Assembly: GCA_021464245.1 (NCBI GenBank)
Contig: JADCRB010000080.1
Span: forward strand, 1,125,860-1,189,859
Direction of reading: 5' to 3'
Source of the DNA: Carallia brachiata
Lineage: Eukaryota; Streptophyta; Magnoliopsida; Malpighiales; Rhizophoraceae
DNA length: 64,000 nucleotides
In this document: positions 1-13,698 of the stretch, in pieces
Numbering within the stretch: the stretch's first letter is position 1
Layout of the letters: every line of letters starts with the position of its first letter
Notes under the pieces: generated by a model
The model's database searches: none
What the model was told of the DNA's origin: nothing
Seen by the model: only the letters and a program-made list of their open reading frames with translations
Program-made: the position numbers and the translations under genes

Positions 1-3000
1 CAGATTTTAATTTTCAAACTAGCAATCAAACGCCAATCATGGTTTTCTCAAATTACCATTTTCATCCAATATATTTTTCAATATTTTGACAATTTCACTT
101 TAAATTAAGTCAATCGCAACATTTTATTTATTTATTTATGTCGCGCAGGCAAAATTGTCTCTGGTAACTCTGGGGTCCCAGATTCCGCCACTGTATGCAG
201 AGCAAGTGGCTGCTAGTACGTACCATGCAAAATTAATGGTGTGGCATGCATTCAAAAATGGTACACCTGCCGAGAAATGAAGATCCTGTCTTCTCAAAAT
301 GAAAAAAAAAAAAAAACCTTCGTTCAATTTAAAAAATAAAATTATATAACTGCACTTATATAATAATAAATAACAATATAAATTTATTTATTAATATATA
401 ATTTATTTACTTTTTATATATAAATTCAATCATTTAAACATTCTTATTACTTTTTTATTATTTTAAATTTACTCATGTGAAGTCAAAGATTTTTTTTTTT
501 TCATAATTTAAAAAGAGAAATGGCGTGCTTGGTTATTTGTTGCCACTAAAGCATTGCACCTTGAAGAGAAAACTGGAATCCTCGTGGAAGTCAGAAGAAG
601 GCGACGAAAGAAGAAATTCAGGCCTTGCCTGTGCCATTTTATTTGTCCTCTCACAATTAATATTTGACCAATTATTGCATTGACATTGTTGTGAATTATT
701 TGAAAAGAAAGTGTCCACAAAGAAATAACGACCCTTCATGATCACCACAGAGGGAAACGTCATCAGTTTTCGTGGTCCAATACATAATTAACTAATTTAA
801 CTTTGTCCTTTTGGACAACAGCTGACTTGCAGAAGCCTTATTATTTTTGGGTTGTAAATTATTTCTTGAACAAGCTCATGTTTGCTTCTTCTTCTCCTTT
901 TTTTACTTCCATCATGTCAAGCAAGTTGCTTTTATTAAAAAAATAATTATTATTATTATGGGCTGAGGAGATTTTCACAAAAAGTTATATAGGGCCAAAG
1001 GGAATATAAATTGAAGAGTAGGGTTAAGAAAAATGTTTTTAAAGTATAATGGTCGAATGAAAAAATAATTTAATGTCTTTTCAAATTTTAAAAAAGTATC
1101 TAGTCTCTTTTAATTTTATTGAAGTCCTAGAATAAATTGTGTAAATTTTTTTTTTTTTTTGTGTCCTTTCAGATATTTGGTGTTTATGATGATGGGGTTG
1201 CTGGACAGCACTTGGTTCTGACTTGGGTTTCATGACCTGTTCTGATTGGCGGTATTGACGTCTCTGGACCATTTTTCTTTTAATATTCTCTTTTCCTTTC
1301 ATAGATAGAAGATTGAATGGCAAATACGTGCAAGCCTATCTTGTGACAGAAATTATTGTTGGCTCAAACGCATGTCCAGAAATCAAGTTTATCAACAGTT
1401 ACAATGAAACGAAAAAAAATTAATAAAAGGCATCAATAAATTATAATTTAATTAGTATTAAAATTATCTTTAAAGTTAAATGTTTTCGAATCTTAGTTAC
1501 AGTCAATTAAGTAAAAAATAATAAAAAAGAGGCTTCCACGGATGATGTGGCATATAGAAGCAAACTTCGGCCATGATTATGTTTAAACCAGGAATTGGTC
1601 CTAGAAATGAGCCGACGCATTGTGAGTCTATTCTCATTTGAGTTGAAGTCTACCGTTCTAACTAGTAAAAGCTCGTGAACTCTCGATGGTAATAATGTTA
1701 ACTGGAAAATTTTCTATTTTGTTTGACTATATTACGATGTCTTTAGAATTATGAGTTACACAAAAGTGAAATTTTCTTTAAATCCTCTATTCTTATAAGA
1801 ATTCGAACTTGAGTTGTCGGAGATGAATGCCTAAACTTACACTCACTTTAAAATTTGTAGTAAACCCAGAAGGATTGCATTGTTCGCCAATTGTCGTTTT
1901 GGTGGGCTAAGGACCATTTTTTGCTTAGTTGTGGGGTATCAAGACGGGCAGAGAAATCTATTAATAAGAAGCAAACTAAGAATTATTAAGAGTAAGAAAC
2001 ATCACATCGCATTGCTTATCTAAGCTACCCAAAAGAAGAGTTCTCAGTGTTTTAGCTGCAAAACCCAATTTTCTATTGACACATTGTTGGCAAGTGCATC
2101 AGCCACTTGGTTGGCTCCTTATAATATGATTACGATTAAAGATGGGGTACTTGCACCAAGCAAATGCTTGGTGCATGTACGGAGACCATTATATTATTAT
2201 TATTATTATTATTATATTTTAACAAAATTAAAATTTTAGATATGAATGAATATTGTTCTAAAATTTAAAATATAAATGTTAAATAGTATGTACTAAAAAA
2301 TATATTATTATATCAGTAAGTACATACATTGAGCACGAAACTTGATACCCTGATATTTTACCCTTATGATTGATCCCTTGGTTTATGCCTTTCAGGCTCA
2401 ATTTATGCTTTTGTCAGGGTTTTATTTTGGTGTATGATTACTTGTATATGACCAACATTTTGGTCACATTCAATTAGATAGCTAACAGACTTTTGGAGCC
2501 CCAATAAAATCAATGCCTCTATCACTTTGCAATCACATTTTGGATCTATATGTCATTATTATCCCAAAAGCAAAAATATCACTTCATATATTTTTATTTT
2601 TTGGAGCAAATATCCCTTCATATATTAAAGAGACATAAAAAGAAAACAACAAGAATCAACCATGGAAATTGTAATCCGCTAAGGAGGAAGCCAAGAAATT
2701 GATCATGAAGTTTTTCTATGAACCCTTTGTTTCCTATTCCTAGCTCTCAGGTGTTAAGTAGCAGTCAATTCTAGGCACTTGCCCCATTTTCTTTTCTTTT
2801 TCTTTCTCTCGCAAATCAACAAGCAATGTGAGCTAAGTGGTTTTTTTCTAGCTGGTGACATGAATGATATATGCGTGGGTTGTGATGTCAATTGTCATTC
2901 AAAGAAGTTAGTAGGCTTTATCATCGGTTGTGTAATTCACAGATTTAAGAGGTTAGATTTTGAAAAAAAAAAAATCTTAAAATCCAATCATGTAAACGTT

Positions 3001-4314
3001 AAATAATGAGACTAAATTTACGGCTCACTGCTAACGCAAAAAATATTATAATCATCTGATTGTTACATATTTTACCTAGATACAAAGTCGTAATACTTTT
3101 GGTGAACTATGAACTATGAAGCAATACTCTTGCTTTCTTATTTCTAACCCAAAAAAAAAAAAAGTGAGTAAGCTTGAAGGAACCAGTCTTATTTCTTGAT
3201 TTCGTGTACTTTTGGATAATCCCACATCCTAATTTCTTTGGAATGAACCACCACTTGGTTAACCCAATATGAAGTAGCCAATGAGACTTGTCGAAGGATA
3301 CACGACCAAATCTCCATATCCCCCAAAACTTTTTCATGAAGTAAGATTTAATTACGGTGCTCAGCACTATCTTATAATGTTTTTTGAATTTGCATTTCCT
3401 CCTCCTCACAAATAACTAATAATCATTTTGCAGTTCAAAAAAATTGTTTGAAATGGAAATCAAAGATTCATAGTAACAGTCGTTTTGCATAGCAATTTAT
3501 AAAATGGTCTTGCCTAATTAAGACCCTATCTTTCGGTGTACCCAAAAAAAAATTAATCAAAATATTTATCTTTCGGTGTCTATAAATTAGATGTTTTCAT
3601 TTCATGCTAGATAATCTATGTCCGCCTGAAATTAAGCGAGTAGATTTTTTTTTTTTTTTTCGAGGAAATTAAACAAGTAGATCTATCAAAACTGACTTCT
3701 GATATTTTTCTAGTTCCAATATTGGAAAAAAAAACTCTTTCAGAGCTCTAATTTTTCAATCTCCCACTCTGAATAATTAATTAATTAGAGAAATGATAGG
3801 TGGGCATGGGTGGTGGCTGGTGGGCGTGGAGTGCACGATCAACTGCAATATCGTTTTTAGAAAAAAGAAAAATTTGATGGGCATACGATTTTCTTTTATT
3901 ATATTTATACGTATTTTTTATGTAATTATGAATATTTTTATATAATCGTAACGATAAAAAATAATACAAAAAATATTATTATTTTAACAAAATACAATGC
4001 ATTTCTAATTAACTCTAATATTTGAGCATTGTTTTGGTACGGCTACAATAATAACCGAGTGGAGAATTACAGAAAAAAGTTTGTAATTTTTAGTCAACAT
4101 TTTTCCTAAAAAATATTATTTATGGGATTCAAATGCTTATTCATTGCAAGTAAAGTTCACTCAGGTTAATTTATAGCCACCTTAGTATTTGTGAAAAAAA
4201 AAAGTTTCACTCCCTGAAAAAATATATATATATGTATATACTGTATTCACCAACAACACCTTTATCTTCTTGCAAAAAAAGCTAAAAAAAAAGGCACTTC
4301 AACTTCATTTCTAA
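1..4314. other. AT-rich intergenic region, no gene recognised
   Basis: I see no open reading frame with recognisable protein similarity on either strand; the short ORFs are scattered and lack codon structure. The stretch contains many A and T homopolymers and a perfect ATT trinucleotide run near 2188-2216. A short phrase, 'ctttcggtgt', occurs twice near 3530 and 3570, suggesting a small local repeat. No RNA gene is evident. Confidence 0.6.
2188..2216. repeat. (ATT)n microsatellite
   Basis: An uninterrupted run of about eight ATT units lies in AT-rich intergenic sequence. It is a simple sequence repeat with no visible functional context. Confidence 0.85.
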
Positions 4315-4323
4315 TAAAATATA

Positions 4324-4825
4324 GGGATAAGCATTTTTTTAGTTCTAAACTTTTAGATTTTTTTACATTTGAGTTCTAAACCTTTTTGACATTTCATTTG
4401 AGTCCTAAACCTTTTGATTTTCTACCAAATTAGTTCATCTGTTTAACAAAAGTGATCAATCTATTAAAAAATAATTTTAACTTTACAAAAAATTATTTAA
4501 AAAAGATTAAATATATAAATTAAATATTTTTTCTATAAAAAAAATATACATGTTGCCTATTTAATTCGTATATTTGTTGATTAAAAAAATATTTAATATG
4601 TATATTTTGTTGATGAAAAAAATATTTAACTCATGTATTTAAGTTTTTTTAAATGATTTTTATTAAATTAAACTCACTTATTAATATATTGACTACTTTT
4701 CGTAACTTAAAGGACTGATATAGTAAAAAATTAAAAGATTTAGAATTCAAATAAAATGTTAAAAAAATTTAGAACTCCAACATAAAAAAAACTAAAGGTT
4801 TAGAACTCTAAAAATATTTATCCCG
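4324..4825. mobile_element. MITE with long terminal inverted repeats, Mutator-like, copy 1
   Basis: The two ends are inverted repeats. The left end reads GGGATAAGCATTTTT and the reverse complement of the right end reads CGGGATAAATATTTTT; the similarity continues inward for more than 100 bp, including repeated 'gttctaaacctttt' phrases. The element is flanked by a perfect 9-bp direct repeat, TAAAATATA, at 4315-4323 and 4826-4834. It has no coding capacity. Long TIRs with a 9-bp target duplication are typical of non-autonomous Mutator-like elements; the superfamily is inferred from structure only. A diverged second copy is at 60186-60682. Confidence 0.8.
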
Positions 4826-4834
4826 TAAAATATA

Positions 4835-7430
4835 CTATAATTTTTTTTAAAAAAAAAAGAAAGTGCTGCACCTCTAATTGCATAGTCTCCCTACTAATCA
4901 GTGCATGATTCACGTTGGACTTAGTTAAAGGTTACAGTGTGCTCCACAATCCATTGATTATATTATTATTGAACTTTCCTTTTGAACGACCATTAGTACA
5001 TAAAAAACAATTATTAAGATACGGCAGCTGAGACAGAGAAATTGTGAACAGGAGAGAGAGATAGGATTGCTCTTTAATATATTTTTTATAATTTTATTGT
5101 ATAATAATTTTAATAATTTTGTTCATCATAAATTATTATACAAAAATAAAATATGTAAAAATTTATAAAATTTATAATTAAAATTTATATATAAAAAAAT
5201 TATTAATAATACGTACCACAATTAATTCAACCGTCACGCTATCCGTCCTAACCACGTCCATTTATCATTTCCCTAATATTGTATATGGATTGATGGAATT
5301 TAGATAAAAAAATAAAAAGAAAATTAAAAGTTAAAAAATATCATTATTATTGTACTGTTTTCTTACAAATTTTTTTATTTATTTCTTATTAATTTAAATA
5401 ATTAATTTTTATTTTTATTCTCACAAATTACTATTTATTTATTTTTCATAATTTTTTAATTATTTTTTTCTCATAATTTTTTAATAATCATAATATTATC
5501 ATAATTATATTTTTTTATTTTTTTTTTATTTTTTATCAAGCTAAACATACTTGAGAAGGGAGGATTGCCTCGTGGCTAGAGATTTGTAAGTTTGAATAAG
5601 TCCTCGCAATAGCGGGGGTCCTAAATTGCTTGCTACTACGGTTGTGTGCACGCCTTTTAAAAAAGGACCACGCGGGGACTGTAGGCACCATAATTTTCAC
5701 CTAAAACTTTTGACTACATCAATTATTGCTTGATTAGGTGCCCACTTTATTAGGTTCAAGACAAATGAATTCAATTAGTATAATCCTTTGATATCATTCA
5801 AGTCTTACGCCAAGTGATGTACCCTTGACGGATCTCAGAAAGTTAAAATTATCATCCATTTCCCAGGTGAGAAGGAGAAATTTAGGAAAATAGATTGAAT
5901 TTGAGGGTGTTAATAAGACTTTTCTGTGGACAAAATAGAAAGAGTGGATGATAATGAGTCTACCTGTTGTGTTTATTGTTAGATAGGTTGATTATATCAC
6001 CGCCATGGACTCTATATTTCTAACTATTGTTGTGGTTTGCTTAAAATAACATCGACTTTTCTTAATATCTGAGCATCAAATATGGAAAACACATGAAAGT
6101 TGTTCTTTTTTGTCAAAAATAGCAAAACATATTTTTACATAATCAAAATGAATTAATTTGTCTCTGTCTTGGCCTTGCATACTATTGAATTTATATAAAC
6201 ATTTCTTAATTAAAATTAAAACAATATCAAGCATTGCTATTAATAAGATTCTTTTTTTTTTTTTTGGTGTGAGAAATTATGAAACTATATAGGAATGCTT
6301 ATTGAGTTAATTTGTACAAGAAGTCAATAAAATAATTTTTTTACATTCAATTTTGTTTATTTGTGGAACCGAGTGAAATATAATTAGCCTATGTACTTTG
6401 TTATTCTCATATTGTTCCTTAAGTATTCTACTTTGCTTTTCTCTTTTTATTTTCAATTTTATTCATTTATTGCAACAAATGAAATTTAACTAGTCCATAT
6501 CTCTTTTTAATTTGCATATGCTTCAATAAGTATTGAACCACCCGAAGCAATAACTCAGTAGCAAATCGGCATTCTTCCGTGTTACGAGTCCTGAATTCGA
6601 CTCTTCGCGCTTGCGCTTCTCCTGACCGAATTATGCTGGAGACCCCTTTGGATATAAGTCGTGATGCGCATTGTTAGACTCAAAGTCACCCGCTAAAACT
6701 CTAATAGCAAAATTACGCTCGACCTCATTAATGTTCGAGAGATAGGTCGGTCTCTTTAGAGTTGTTGAACGAACTCAAATAAAAAAATTACTCCAGTCTC
6801 ATTCCGAGAATCTAATGACTAACATGTCCAATAAAATTTTTTTTTGGTAAAAGAAAAAAAGTATTGTCAACAATATTTCCCTCAAAAATATTTTCCTTTT
6901 CACAAAACATATTTTTTTTTTATTTTATTAACTTTTGTTTTATTGTTAATTATTTCTTCCGAGATGCCTTAATATTAATTATATACAGAGACCAATTAGG
7001 ATATTATTTTAGTTCGTAATTACATAGATCACTTATAAATTTTAAAATCATTGTTAAATATTAAATTTTATAATGAGGGTTGATTCTCTTTCGTCTTCAG
7101 ATAAATTCCGGTATTAATTATTAGTTTCAGGTAGATTCTGGCTGTTGTTTCTTTCTTTCTTGTTTATCCTACATCCACAATTCTTTTAAAAACCAAATAA
7201 AAAATGGAGTAAATGATGACCAACTGGCGCAATTCATGTGAATTGCTCGAGTATATACATTCTACAGGTTGGATGCTTTTCGATATGCCCTTAAACAAAA
7301 AATCTTCCACGAGACAATGGGAACCAAATAACCATCACAAGAATCATGGAAACCAAGCAAAGGTAAAATTAGAATCATAGCCCAAGTCAAATCGCCGTTA
7401 TATTAATCCGTCTAAAATGGCCTTCAAATG
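4835..7430. other. AT-rich intergenic region with repeat fragments
   Basis: No gene is recognised. It holds an AT-rich hairpin near 5080-5165, where 'gtataataattt' on the left arm pairs with 'aaattattatac' on the right. Two GC-richer islands, about 5570-5690 and 6540-6790, have the look of old repeats; the second contains 'gaattcgactc', close to a pol III B box. The last few hundred bases before 7431 (7080-7430) should include the kinesin 3' UTR and terminator, but I cannot place the polyadenylation site. Confidence 0.5.
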
Positions 7431-10400
7431 TTAGTGCCATCGTTTTGGTGGCTTGGCTGCAGAGGAGCTGCCACTTCCACTCGTAAATTTCCTAGGCGCT
7501 GACATGCCTTCACCGAGGAGAGCGCCAAAAAAACAAAACCCCAAAAGAGGAAAGTGAGTGAGACGTAAATAATTGAAGCGAAAGACGATAATTAGCTAAG
7601 AAATAATGTTTAAAACTACTTACTTGACAAAGCCTTTGGATTAGAACTCCTAGTCAATGACAAGCGAGATAATCTTGCTTGCGCTGACCGATGCTTCCGG
7701 GGGCTTTGGAAGCTTAGATGCAAAAGTCGATCTGCAAAGCATCCAAAAAATCATAGCATATCAGATTCTTTGATGAGGGTTGTTTGAATGTTTCTGTTGA
7801 CATTAAAAGGAACCATGCATTGCATTAGTTTTTTCCGTGTGAGGGTGGTCTTACAGACCCAAACCAAAAATTGCAGGATAGTTAAAAATGGAATAACAAA
7901 AGAAAGGGAAAAAAAAAAAATTGCAGCATTTAGTGAAACCCACCTCTCTAACTTCCCAACCTTCTCAGCGGGTTTTGAGCCTTTAGCTGCATTTGCAGAC
8001 CCGCTAGGCTTTGAAGCTCCAGACGGCTTTGCAGACTCGGGGAATAGAGTGAACTCCACCGCACTGCTCAATGAACCATCCGTTTCAGTTCCCATTGAAA
8101 GACAACTATCAGATATGTCGCTTAATCTCTCTTCTGAATCCCCATCTCCAAAGCCTAAGAGTTCAATGTCGTCTTTAGAACTCTGGCCTAAATCTGTTCC
8201 AGCAAGTTTTGACTGAGGGGCCGATTCCTCTTGAGTCAATAAGTCAACCATTGACTTTGATTGTGGCAGCAATTTCTTTTGATGCCTTAACTCATCCACT
8301 GACTGCAGAGAACCAGCCTCAGAACGTTTTTCACTGGAATCAGAACAATTATCCATATCAGAATAGACTTTCTCAACATGTCCTGAGCTTGTCCCTCTTC
8401 GTATCTTAGGGCTTTGTCGTGGAGTCCTCACTGAATGCCTCCTTGGAGAGGCGCTAGCACACCTGATTGAGTTACCACACTTCACACCGTTGCCATTAGC
8501 CTTAAGAAACTGCAGCCGCTCAATCTCTTCATCTTTCTTTGCAATTGTGTCCTTCAGGGATGCAACCTGCAAGATTATAAATGAATGAAAACAAATGGGA
8601 TTGATACATCTCATATGACAAGCAAACTGCTCCGAGTGTGGACATTTTCCTTCCTGATCTGTTCCATGCCCCCTCCCAGAATGAATATCAGCCCTAGGAA
8701 ACCAGGAAAGAACTTAACCAAAAACTAATTTGTCAGGTTGTGGAATATTGAATGTCAGGCAAAGGGATAAGGCTGAGTTTACTATTGAAAGTGGCATGTG
8801 CATAGTAACATGGATGGACATTACACATTCATTGGTTTCCCTAGCCTCAGATATATATGAACAGTGGTGATCAGATAGAGGACTGTTCTACGGATGATGC
8901 CGCCCTGATAGCAGGAGAAAAAAGACAAGGAAAAGAAAAGCCTCAAAACCTGCTCCATGAGCTCTCTAATATCTCTTCCCTCTTTCTGGCTCCTTGCAGC
9001 ACCCAACTCGACACCAGAAACCCTTTCAGCAAACTTCAAGGTACTTAGTGTTTCAGAATAGGAATCTACATCAGGGTTAAGCTGCACAAACATGAGGGTC
9101 TTTGCTTGACCACCTGAAATGTGAAAATTAAACAAAAAAAGAACAAAGCAACCATTGAACCAATAGCACAAATCAAAAGCAACACAACGTCTCATGATGT
9201 AATGAGATTGAAAACAAAAAAGAATACCTAGGGAACTCTGTAGTACTTGGGTTAATTTGCTATTTCTGTATGGCACGTGAGGACTCTTCTGTGCTAAAGC
9301 AAAAATTACATCTCCAAGGGCTGATAGAGACTTGTTTATATGTTGTGCCTCCCTCAGCCTGTCTCCAGTTGCTTCAGATCGGTCAACCCTTTCGCTGCCA
9401 GCGAGATCCACCAGGTGTAGACTACCACGCAAAATAGCACCAGTCTCCAAGTCCACGCCATAAACATGAACAGTGAGAATACTGCAAAGTGTAATTTGAT
9501 GAATATCCACAAAGATAGTTGTATTGAACTCAAGTATTAGAAAGAGCCACCATCAGAGAGAAGACCTGTGGGATCTGCTGCTTCTTTCATTTAGGGCAGT
9601 TGCACCGACTGCACGATTCATTAACCCAATATTCATAAATTCTAACACATCTGCAGTAGATGTAACAGAATGCATGCTTGCCTCCGGAACAGCTAACCCA
9701 TTTGGTTGGGCCGTACTCCAAATCCCAAGTGTGTGCAAGTTAAAGGAAAAGCAGAAAATAAATATCAAGATCAAGCTAAGGTGAAGCAGTAATTAAATAC
9801 TGAGAAGTGGATCAGAAGGATTGTGCATTCCTAAACCAGTAATTAAAAACCAGAGACTACCATAAGGGATTCAAATATCGCTAACATGCCACAAAGTAGC
9901 AATGCAAACAATGGGGGAAAAAAATCAAAAGAAGGATATCTTTTCTGAGAGCCATCACTTGTAAGTAGGTCACGAACTTGTTCATTATATATCTCAACCA
10001 TTTGAACTCCAACTTCATATTTTATGGAACCTTTCCTGCTCTGCGATATTTGAAAAAGATCATGTAGCGCACGATAATTGACTCCCCAGTCTTCTTGTGA
10101 CAACATATTAGGCCCACTCTAGGAAAGAAACACCCAAACACAGAAATTGCATGAGAGCAGCTTTCACATAATTAATTTGTAGGAAATACAGGCAAGTTCC
10201 CTACCATTGTATATGTCTTCCCCGAGCCAGTTTGACCATAGGCAAATATACAGACATTGTATCCATCAAGAACTGACCGGATTAATGGTTGGGTGTCAAC
10301 AAATACCTCCTCTGCCAGCATATGATATCAATGAGGTATGAAACATTCTTTCTTCCGATAAGAACAGTTTGCAGTTAAACGCATACACATGAAAACTAAA

Positions 10401-13400
10401 TAAAGGAGGAAAAAATTTAGAAAAAAATATTTTAAAAAAGGGATAATCAGCCATTATTCTTGACAGAGGACAGAAAGATAACCTTGAGTGGCTGCTGGAC
10501 CAAAAACTTTGTTAAATTTGAAGAGCCTATGGCTGTCCTTTGCCTGTTTAGAGGGATTTGTAACAACTAATTCACCATTTTCACCGATATATTCTATTGT
10601 TGTTTGCTTCTGGCATTGCCCTGGAAGGAAAGGTCTTATCCGACAATACACTCTGATATTTCCTATGATCAGGAAAAAAAAAATGCATAAGCAACAAATA
10701 CAAGAAAACCAAACAAAACTTCATATAGCAATGTACCTTTCAAATCCTGAACCTCATTGTACAGTTTCCGATTTTCAGCAAGAACCACATGATAACTTTT
10801 TGCAGCATCTACCAGTCCTTTGAGTTTCATTCCTGGTCAAGAGAAAATGTATATATGCATGAGGAAATGAAAAAACAATTTACACAAAGCACACATTGAT
10901 AATAAAGCAAACTCAGCAGCAGCAAAAAAAAAAAAAATCCTACCCAAGAAATAGAATTCCTCAGAATAACTCCTTTTCGTCTTCAAGATTTCATGTTTCA
11001 CAGACTCAAAATCTGCCCTTAATTCCTAAACATAGTAGCGTCATGAATATATATTATTTCTCTAACATCAACACAATTACAAATTAAGAACAATATCGAA
11101 GAAAAAGCTGACCTGTAAAGCTCTAGATTGATAATCTATAAAGCTCTTACATGTAACCTCTTTCTTTCTCCATCTCTGAGATTTTGATTCTGAAAATGAT
11201 TCAAGGTCTTTCACCTTCTTTCTTGACTCTTTCAGAAAGCACTCAAGTTCCTTTAACTTCTTCTCCAATGCAAGTTTATTTTCCTCAGTTTGCGATTCCA
11301 ATAGCAAGCAATGCTCTTTGTGCATCCTTTTAGATTCTCCTAGTTCCTGTCTCAATTTTGAGTTTTCAATATCACTATGATTTTTCTCTTCCTTTAACCT
11401 AATTAAATCCTGCTCTTCAAGTTTTCCTCTCTCCTCTAATTCCGTCTTCTCAATCTGAAGCAGAAGAAAAAATAGACAAATAGAAAAACAGAATTGGATA
11501 AAGTAACAACAAAAATGACTGCTTTTAACAATAAATGCTATAAGACACACCTTTATTTGTTGTAACTTTGCCGATAGAACCTATAAAACCATAAAAAGAT
11601 ACAAAAATCAATTGTGTGCATCAACTTTTGAAAAGAAGACACTTCAGAACATCAATTGAAGCTGAAGTACCTCAATTTCTTCTGTAGCGCCAGCAGCAAG
11701 GGTTTCAAGTACTCTTATTCTTGATTGGTATTTATCAGTTTGAACTTTGAAAAGATTGTTTTGCTACAAGAACGCAAGATTTCAAGCATCAACATGCATT
11801 AATGATGTACAAGAAGTTACACATAGGTGTAGTCATATAACATACACAAATAGCATGCATGTAATGGATAAAATATCACCAGGAAATATACCTTTTTCAA
11901 GTTCTCTGCTTGAGTTGAGACCCGATGTTGAATAATTTGCACTACTTTCCTCAAAATACGTGCCATCTGTTGCTGATGGAAATAATTTTTATGGAAAAAA
12001 AGGAAAAAAAAAAAAAGAAGAAGAAGAAGAGTTGTCAGTTTAAGAATTTTTGTTTACTAAAAAGTTGCATGCACCAGAAAAAAATAAGAAATGATAAAAA
12101 ATGGTAATTAATAAAATTACGCATGCATCAAATATAACATCTATGCATCCTCTCTCTGCCATACGTGATGCACGTGCCCATTCTTCCTTTCGATGCTTTC
12201 ATCCAAAATACTATCCAGTAAACTAAATAATGTTCGAGTAGACGCGTTCTGCAAACACGAGTTGCAGAAGAAGCATCAGAGAAGCATCCAAGCCATTTCC
12301 AGTTCGAAAATGCATTGATTTTTGTGTTTCACAACTTCAAACACATACAAATTGTAGAAACTTACACCCAAACCATTTTTCATCAAGTCCAAAATATTAG
12401 CATCTGAAAGATCAGCATAGCATCTTTGCTTTAATAGGAGAGCATCAGAAAACTTGTGTCCATCATGGATGCTCTCTTTTTCATCATCATCATCAAAATG
12501 CGTTCGAAGAGTCCAAAGGCACTGCAAAACTGGGACCATATATCCCTGCAACATATCTATTGCAATAAGCTTGCAGAAAACAACAACATAGAGCAGTTAA
12601 AAGCATTCGAGTGCATGAGGCTCCCACACTAACAAGAGGCAGCAGAAACTTTAAGTAAAACTGAATTAAATGCAGCATTTACGGACAATATAACTTGGCT
12701 CTTTTCCTTCAGGAAAATGTACCAATATTCAACCCATTGCTTGCAGTCTGTACGCAGCTTATCAAGCATACCAAGTCAAGTTCACTATGTGCTGGAGTAT
12801 GAAATAACCCACGCCTATACCAGCTAATCTAGATCAGACCCATATTGAAACCTTTTATTGGTAAATTGGAATCAAAGCCCACATTTTGTGGGAATTTGTA
12901 GGAGGTGAGATATGAACCCCACGACATCCCCCAAAGTTCTTGCTCTTGTCCCACCAGGCTGTCATGGTTGGTAATTTAAGCTTTACTTGGCAAGTAATAT
13001 TTTCATACCTGCTGCATGTCTGCAAGTACAAACCTAGTCAACCCCATTTCATCCATTGCAGCCAGAAACTTTCCCAAAGTTGCTGGACCTGGCTCGCAAT
13101 TGTCTCCCTAACCAAGGTTTAGCCAGGAAACAAGTAAAACAAAAGGATTTCAGTTTCTCTTTGCAAATTCATGATCAAACAGCAAGAGCATTGAATGAGT
13201 GAAGAAATCCAACCATTTCAATAGAACCGGGACTCAGATTGTTCAAGAGGCTACACAAAACAGTGCCATCCATCAAGCAAGCCCTCAATTCTTCCTCTGT
13301 GGCTTCTAATGGCAATGTCAAGTGCGGAACCATACAATTCAGCCACTCGACCAGCGATTGCATATTACCTAGTATCAATATAAAGTTCCACATAATTTGA

Positions 13401-13539
13401 AAAGATAGATGAAAATAGGAAAATCTTGTTGAGTTTGTCTGTGCGTGCGTGTGTGCGAACGAGTGTATTTGTTCTCTGTGCTGGCACGTGAGTGTGTGCG
13501 AGTGTGTGTGTGTGTGTGTGAAAGACAAACACAGAGAGA

Positions 13540-13573
<34 letters not shown>

Positions 13574-13698
13574 AAAATTCTGTTACCATCAACCATGCTT
13601 TCAAGTGTTCCTCTTTGTTCAGCATCCAAATTATCATTTACATTTGAGCTGTCATATACCCCATTTTCATCAACATTCTTATATAATTGAATATTCAT
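7431..13698 (-). CDS. KIN-14 family kinesin with N-terminal calponin-homology domain
   Basis: A microtubule motor of the plant KIN-14 group, which binds actin or microtubules through an N-terminal CH domain; the family is usually minus-end directed. Coding exons, 5' to 3': 13698-13587, 13368-13214, 13107-13009, 12545-12366, 12248-12165, 11966-11892, 11763-11671, 11580-11551, 11454-11113, 11025-10944, 10832-10737, 10662-10483, 10311-10205, 10118-9940, 9730-9566, 9481-9228, 9113-8950, 8566-7944, 7731-7624, 7507-7431. The ATG at 13698 is the first in its exon after in-frame stops. CH domain at residues ~40-150, coiled coil ~270-430, motor from [10 protein letters not shown] near 450 to ~800. P-loop GQTGSGKT at 535-542, switch I NERSSRSH, switch [10 protein letters not shown]. 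The intron after 9940 is AT-AC. The C-terminal exon carries a G5/C5 run (7699-7703) that shifts the frame: as written, translation stops at 7650 (1033 aa); one base fewer gives 1067 aa ending KPPKRWH. Confidence 0.93.
9731..9939 (-). other. U12-type AT-AC intron in kinesin motor domain
   Basis: On the minus strand the intron begins ATATCCTTC directly after exon sequence ...CAGAAAAG and ends ...TTGCACAC before ACTTGGGATT. No GT-AG choice keeps the frame. AT-AC removal gives a phase-2 join and the reading [10 protein letters not shown], which fits the motor family. A branch-site-like TTTCCTTTAAC lies about 10 nt from the 3' end, as expected for U12 introns. Confidence 0.85.
13440..13575. repeat. 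Compound GT/GA microsatellite inside kinesin intron 1
   Basis: On the + strand, imperfect (GT)n near 13440-13520 passes into (GA)n near 13530-13575. It ends about a dozen bases from the kinesin first coding-intron donor at 13586. On the coding strand it is a CT/CA tract. Confidence 0.85.

Noticed and set aside
12120..12248. Apparent frameshift in the kinesin exon after RKNGHVHH
   Set aside because: A GTATGG donor at 12164 ends the exon in phase 0 and joins cleanly to [10 protein letters not shown], so no error is needed.
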